Source: Closterium sp. Naga37s-1
Lineage: Eukaryota > Streptophyta > Zygnematophyceae > Desmidiales > Closteriaceae
Length of the DNA stretch: 64,000 bases
Direction: 5' to 3'
NCBI GenBank assembly: GCA_947471745.1
Contig: CANJKZ010000170.1
Span: 1,054,001-1,118,000, forward strand
Part shown: positions 62,710-64,000 of the stretch, one piece after another
Layout: the number at the start of each line of letters is the position of its first letter
How positions within the stretch are numbered: position 1 is the first letter of the stretch
Notes under the pieces: model-generated
Told to the model about the DNA's origin: nothing
Database searches by the model: none
The model's input: only the letters and a program-made list of their open reading frames with translations
Translations under genes and position numbers: made by a program

Positions 62710-63549
62710 TTACCCCCTTCCTCCCCCACACAGGGATTTCCGCTGCAAACGCGCAGGGGCGGGACGGGTGGGGAAGCGCAGGGAGGCCACGGTGGCAATC
62801 CCCTCCACGCCACCTCCCCCACCGCATCCGCAGTCACGGAAGGGAGGGCGACAGGGGAGGGGGAAGGGACGGGCGGTGGTGCTGGTGGTGACACTGGCGG
62901 ATGGCGCTGGTGCTGGCGGTAGTGCTGGCGGTAGGCGCTGGCGGCTGGCGCTGGTGCTGGTGCCTGGTGCTGGCGTGACGGCGCTGATGACTGGCGTCGG
63001 GGCTGGTGCTGGCGGCTGTTTACAGGTGGGGCAGCGCGTACGGGTGAGGCGGCGGCTTACAGGTGGGACGGCGGGTACGGGTGAGGTGGGGGGTACAGGT
63101 GGGGGCAGCGGTTTCCGGGTGGGGCGGTGGGAATGTGACGAAACGACAGTAGCGGGCGCGGCAGATGCAGGCGGGGCAGGAACGGGTCGTGCGGGTGCGG
63201 GTGGTGGGTCGCAGGCGGGCTTGCTGGCGCTCTCGTTGGCGGGTTCGACGGCGGGTCCGTCGGCGGGCTTGCTGAAATCGGGTTCGCGGGTCCGCAGGCT
63301 CACTTGCTGACAGGTCCGCAGATCCGTTGTCTCTCTTGCTCGCGGGTCCGCGGGTGAACTGGGGGGGCCGAAACGGTGGGGCGCGACGAGCGCCGTCGCG
63401 CAGCTCGTCGCCGCTAGCGCAGCAGCAGTGGGTCGTCCAGCCGTTGGGGCAACGGGCGAGCGACGGGTGGGGCCAGCGATGCGCGTAACGGGCTGCGCAA
63501 CGACCTGATCGACGGGGCGCGTCATAGCGACAGCTGGTGGTGGGCCCAT
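62710..63549 (-). CDS. Pro/Ala-rich frame in E5, uncertain
   Basis: A 279-codon frame on the sense strand, starting inside the leader block (MGPPPAVAMTRPVDQV) and rich in Pro, Ala and Thr with a CPTCKQP segment. It has no known domain. It occupies the position of gag in the copia elements but the composition fits GC-rich sequence without stops, so it may not be translated. Confidence 0.25.
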   Translation of the reverse strand: MGPPPAVAMTRPVDQVVAQPVTRIAGPTRRSPVAPTAGRPTAAALAATSCATALVAPHRFGPPSSPADPRARETTDLRTCQQVSLRTREPDFSKPADGPAVEPANESASKPACDPPPAPARPVPAPPASAAPATVVSSHSHRPTRKPLPPPVPPTSPVPAVPPVSRRLTRTRCPTCKQPPAPAPTPVISAVTPAPGTSTSASRQRLPPALPPAPAPSASVTTSTTARPFPLPCRPPFRDCGCGGGGGVEGIATVASLRFPTRPAPARLQRKSLCGGGRG

Positions 63550-63584
63550 TGACCTAGGAGTAGGATCTTAGTAGCTCGATACCA
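63539..63584 (-). promoter_or_regulatory. PBS and leader palindrome of E5
   Basis: On the minus strand TGGTATCGAGC (63584-63574) and GGGCCCACC (63547-63539). Confidence 0.87.
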
Positions 63585-63829
63585 TGTTACAAGACTAAAT
63601 AGAGTACGGGTTTAACTAAGGGGCCTAGGCTTAGAAGCCTAGGCCAAGCGGGTATCGAGGGAGTTGTGCCAAGAGAGAATCGAAAATGGAATGATTTCAC
63701 TATAGGTTTGCAAGAACATATAGCAAAGGAACAAAGAGAAGGTGCACCACCAATGTAAGAAGGCATAACTACACTAAAGCTAATGCTACAGGCAGTTATA
63801 AACATACATATAAAATGTGTATCGCGACA
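63585..63829 (-). repeat. 5' LTR of E5
   Basis: 245 bp, identical to the other copy except for about one base. Confidence 0.93.
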
Positions 63830-64000
63830 CGTGCTGCTAGTCCTACTGTCACGCGCTTTCTGGCCACTGCTGTCACTGACCCTCTGTTTAAGTCCTCTGC
63901 TGCGTCTGCTCTTGTTGCTGAGCTTGTTGACTTTGCTGCAGCCTGTCGCCTAGACTACGCCGCTAGTCTTGTTGCTGAGTCTGAGTCTGCGTCTGTCTGT
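63830..64000 (+). pseudogene. Copia J pre-RT linker after E5
   Basis: Continues the J polyprotein after the CGTGC duplication: AASPTVTRFLATAVTDP-like sequence and VAELVDFAAACRLDYA, the segment that precedes RT in elements A and F. Confidence 0.82.

Larger units (their letters stand above)
61887..63829 (-). mobile_element. Non-autonomous LTR element E5 in copia J
   Basis: 1.94 kb with 245-bp LTRs (61887-62131 and 63585-63829) differing at about one site, and a perfect duplication CGTGC (61882-61886 and 63830-63834). Orientation is minus. No gag or pol. The interior holds a 65-bp direct duplication, GC-rich sequence and a long Pro/Ala frame starting 36 nt after the PBS. It shares LTR-proximal blocks (GTGCACCAC, CCCCTGAAGGGGT, CAGGCGCAGTGGA) with E2. 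Confidence 0.93.
56521..64000 (+). mobile_element. Copia element J, 3' end outside the window
   Basis: Plus-strand copia of the F family: 5' LTR 56521-56651, PBS, two kinds of GC-rich tandem leader, gag from 57797, protease, integrase, linkers and the sequence leading to RT. E5 is inserted at 61887-63829 in the pre-RT linker. RT, RNase H and the 3' LTR lie beyond base 64000, so the target duplication (left flank GCGTC, 56516-56520) cannot be tested. Confidence 0.9.

Overview
The window looks like a GC-rich nuclear genome of a green-lineage eukaryote, most plausibly a streptophyte (charophyte) alga. I infer this from a plant-type MA3-domain translation regulator, short GT-AG introns, and abundant Ty1/copia and chromodomain Ty3/gypsy retrotransposons. 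The species is inference; Closterium-like algae would fit, but nothing in the sequence proves it.

Only about 15% is ordinary host sequence. Three host genes can be modelled from phase-consistent splice sites. (1) An MRF-like MA3 protein lies on the minus strand at the left edge (2572 to beyond base 1; exons 2572-2320, 1177-1080, 414-1). (2) A C2-domain plus long helical protein lies on the plus strand (43972-47117, six exons, the first tentative). (3) An unrecognised five-exon gene lies on the plus strand (55152-56467), with a triplicated 5' splice site in intron 2.

The rest is nested LTR retrotransposons, delimited here by LTR pairs and 5-bp target duplications. Left to right: copia D (4201-7058, minus, keeps only RT/RNase H); a copia 5'-end fragment (7363-7856, plus); copia C (8404-14140, minus, gag-PR-IN but no RT); copia B (14554-17339 plus 31337-32269, minus, 3' half lost and chimeric). 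Copia A (17340-31336, plus) is inserted in the leader of B, and copia I (20995-27756, plus) is inserted in the integrase of A. Gypsy H (32270-43075, plus, 5' half missing) carries non-autonomous E2 (34497-36594) and copia F (37258-43037). Gypsy G (47326-54363, minus) carries non-autonomous E3 (49140-50632). Copia J (56521 to beyond 64000, plus) carries non-autonomous E5 (61887-63829). Nearly every polyprotein is broken by stops, frameshifts or deletions.

The most interesting signals are not in the proteins. The copia families (including the 7363 fragment) and non-autonomous E3 share a stem-loop in the LTR whose stem covaries (GGGTAC/GTACCC against GAGTAC/GTACTC). All copia elements with a preserved leader except I, plus the three non-autonomous elements, carry a GGGCCC palindrome about 25-50 nt after the primer-binding site. 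Most of the same leaders then carry long GC-rich tandem repeats. E2, E3 and E5 look like one non-autonomous group that shares these signals and may be mobilised in trans. Two long imperfect fold-back structures (around D, and at 43150-43685) are also unexplained.
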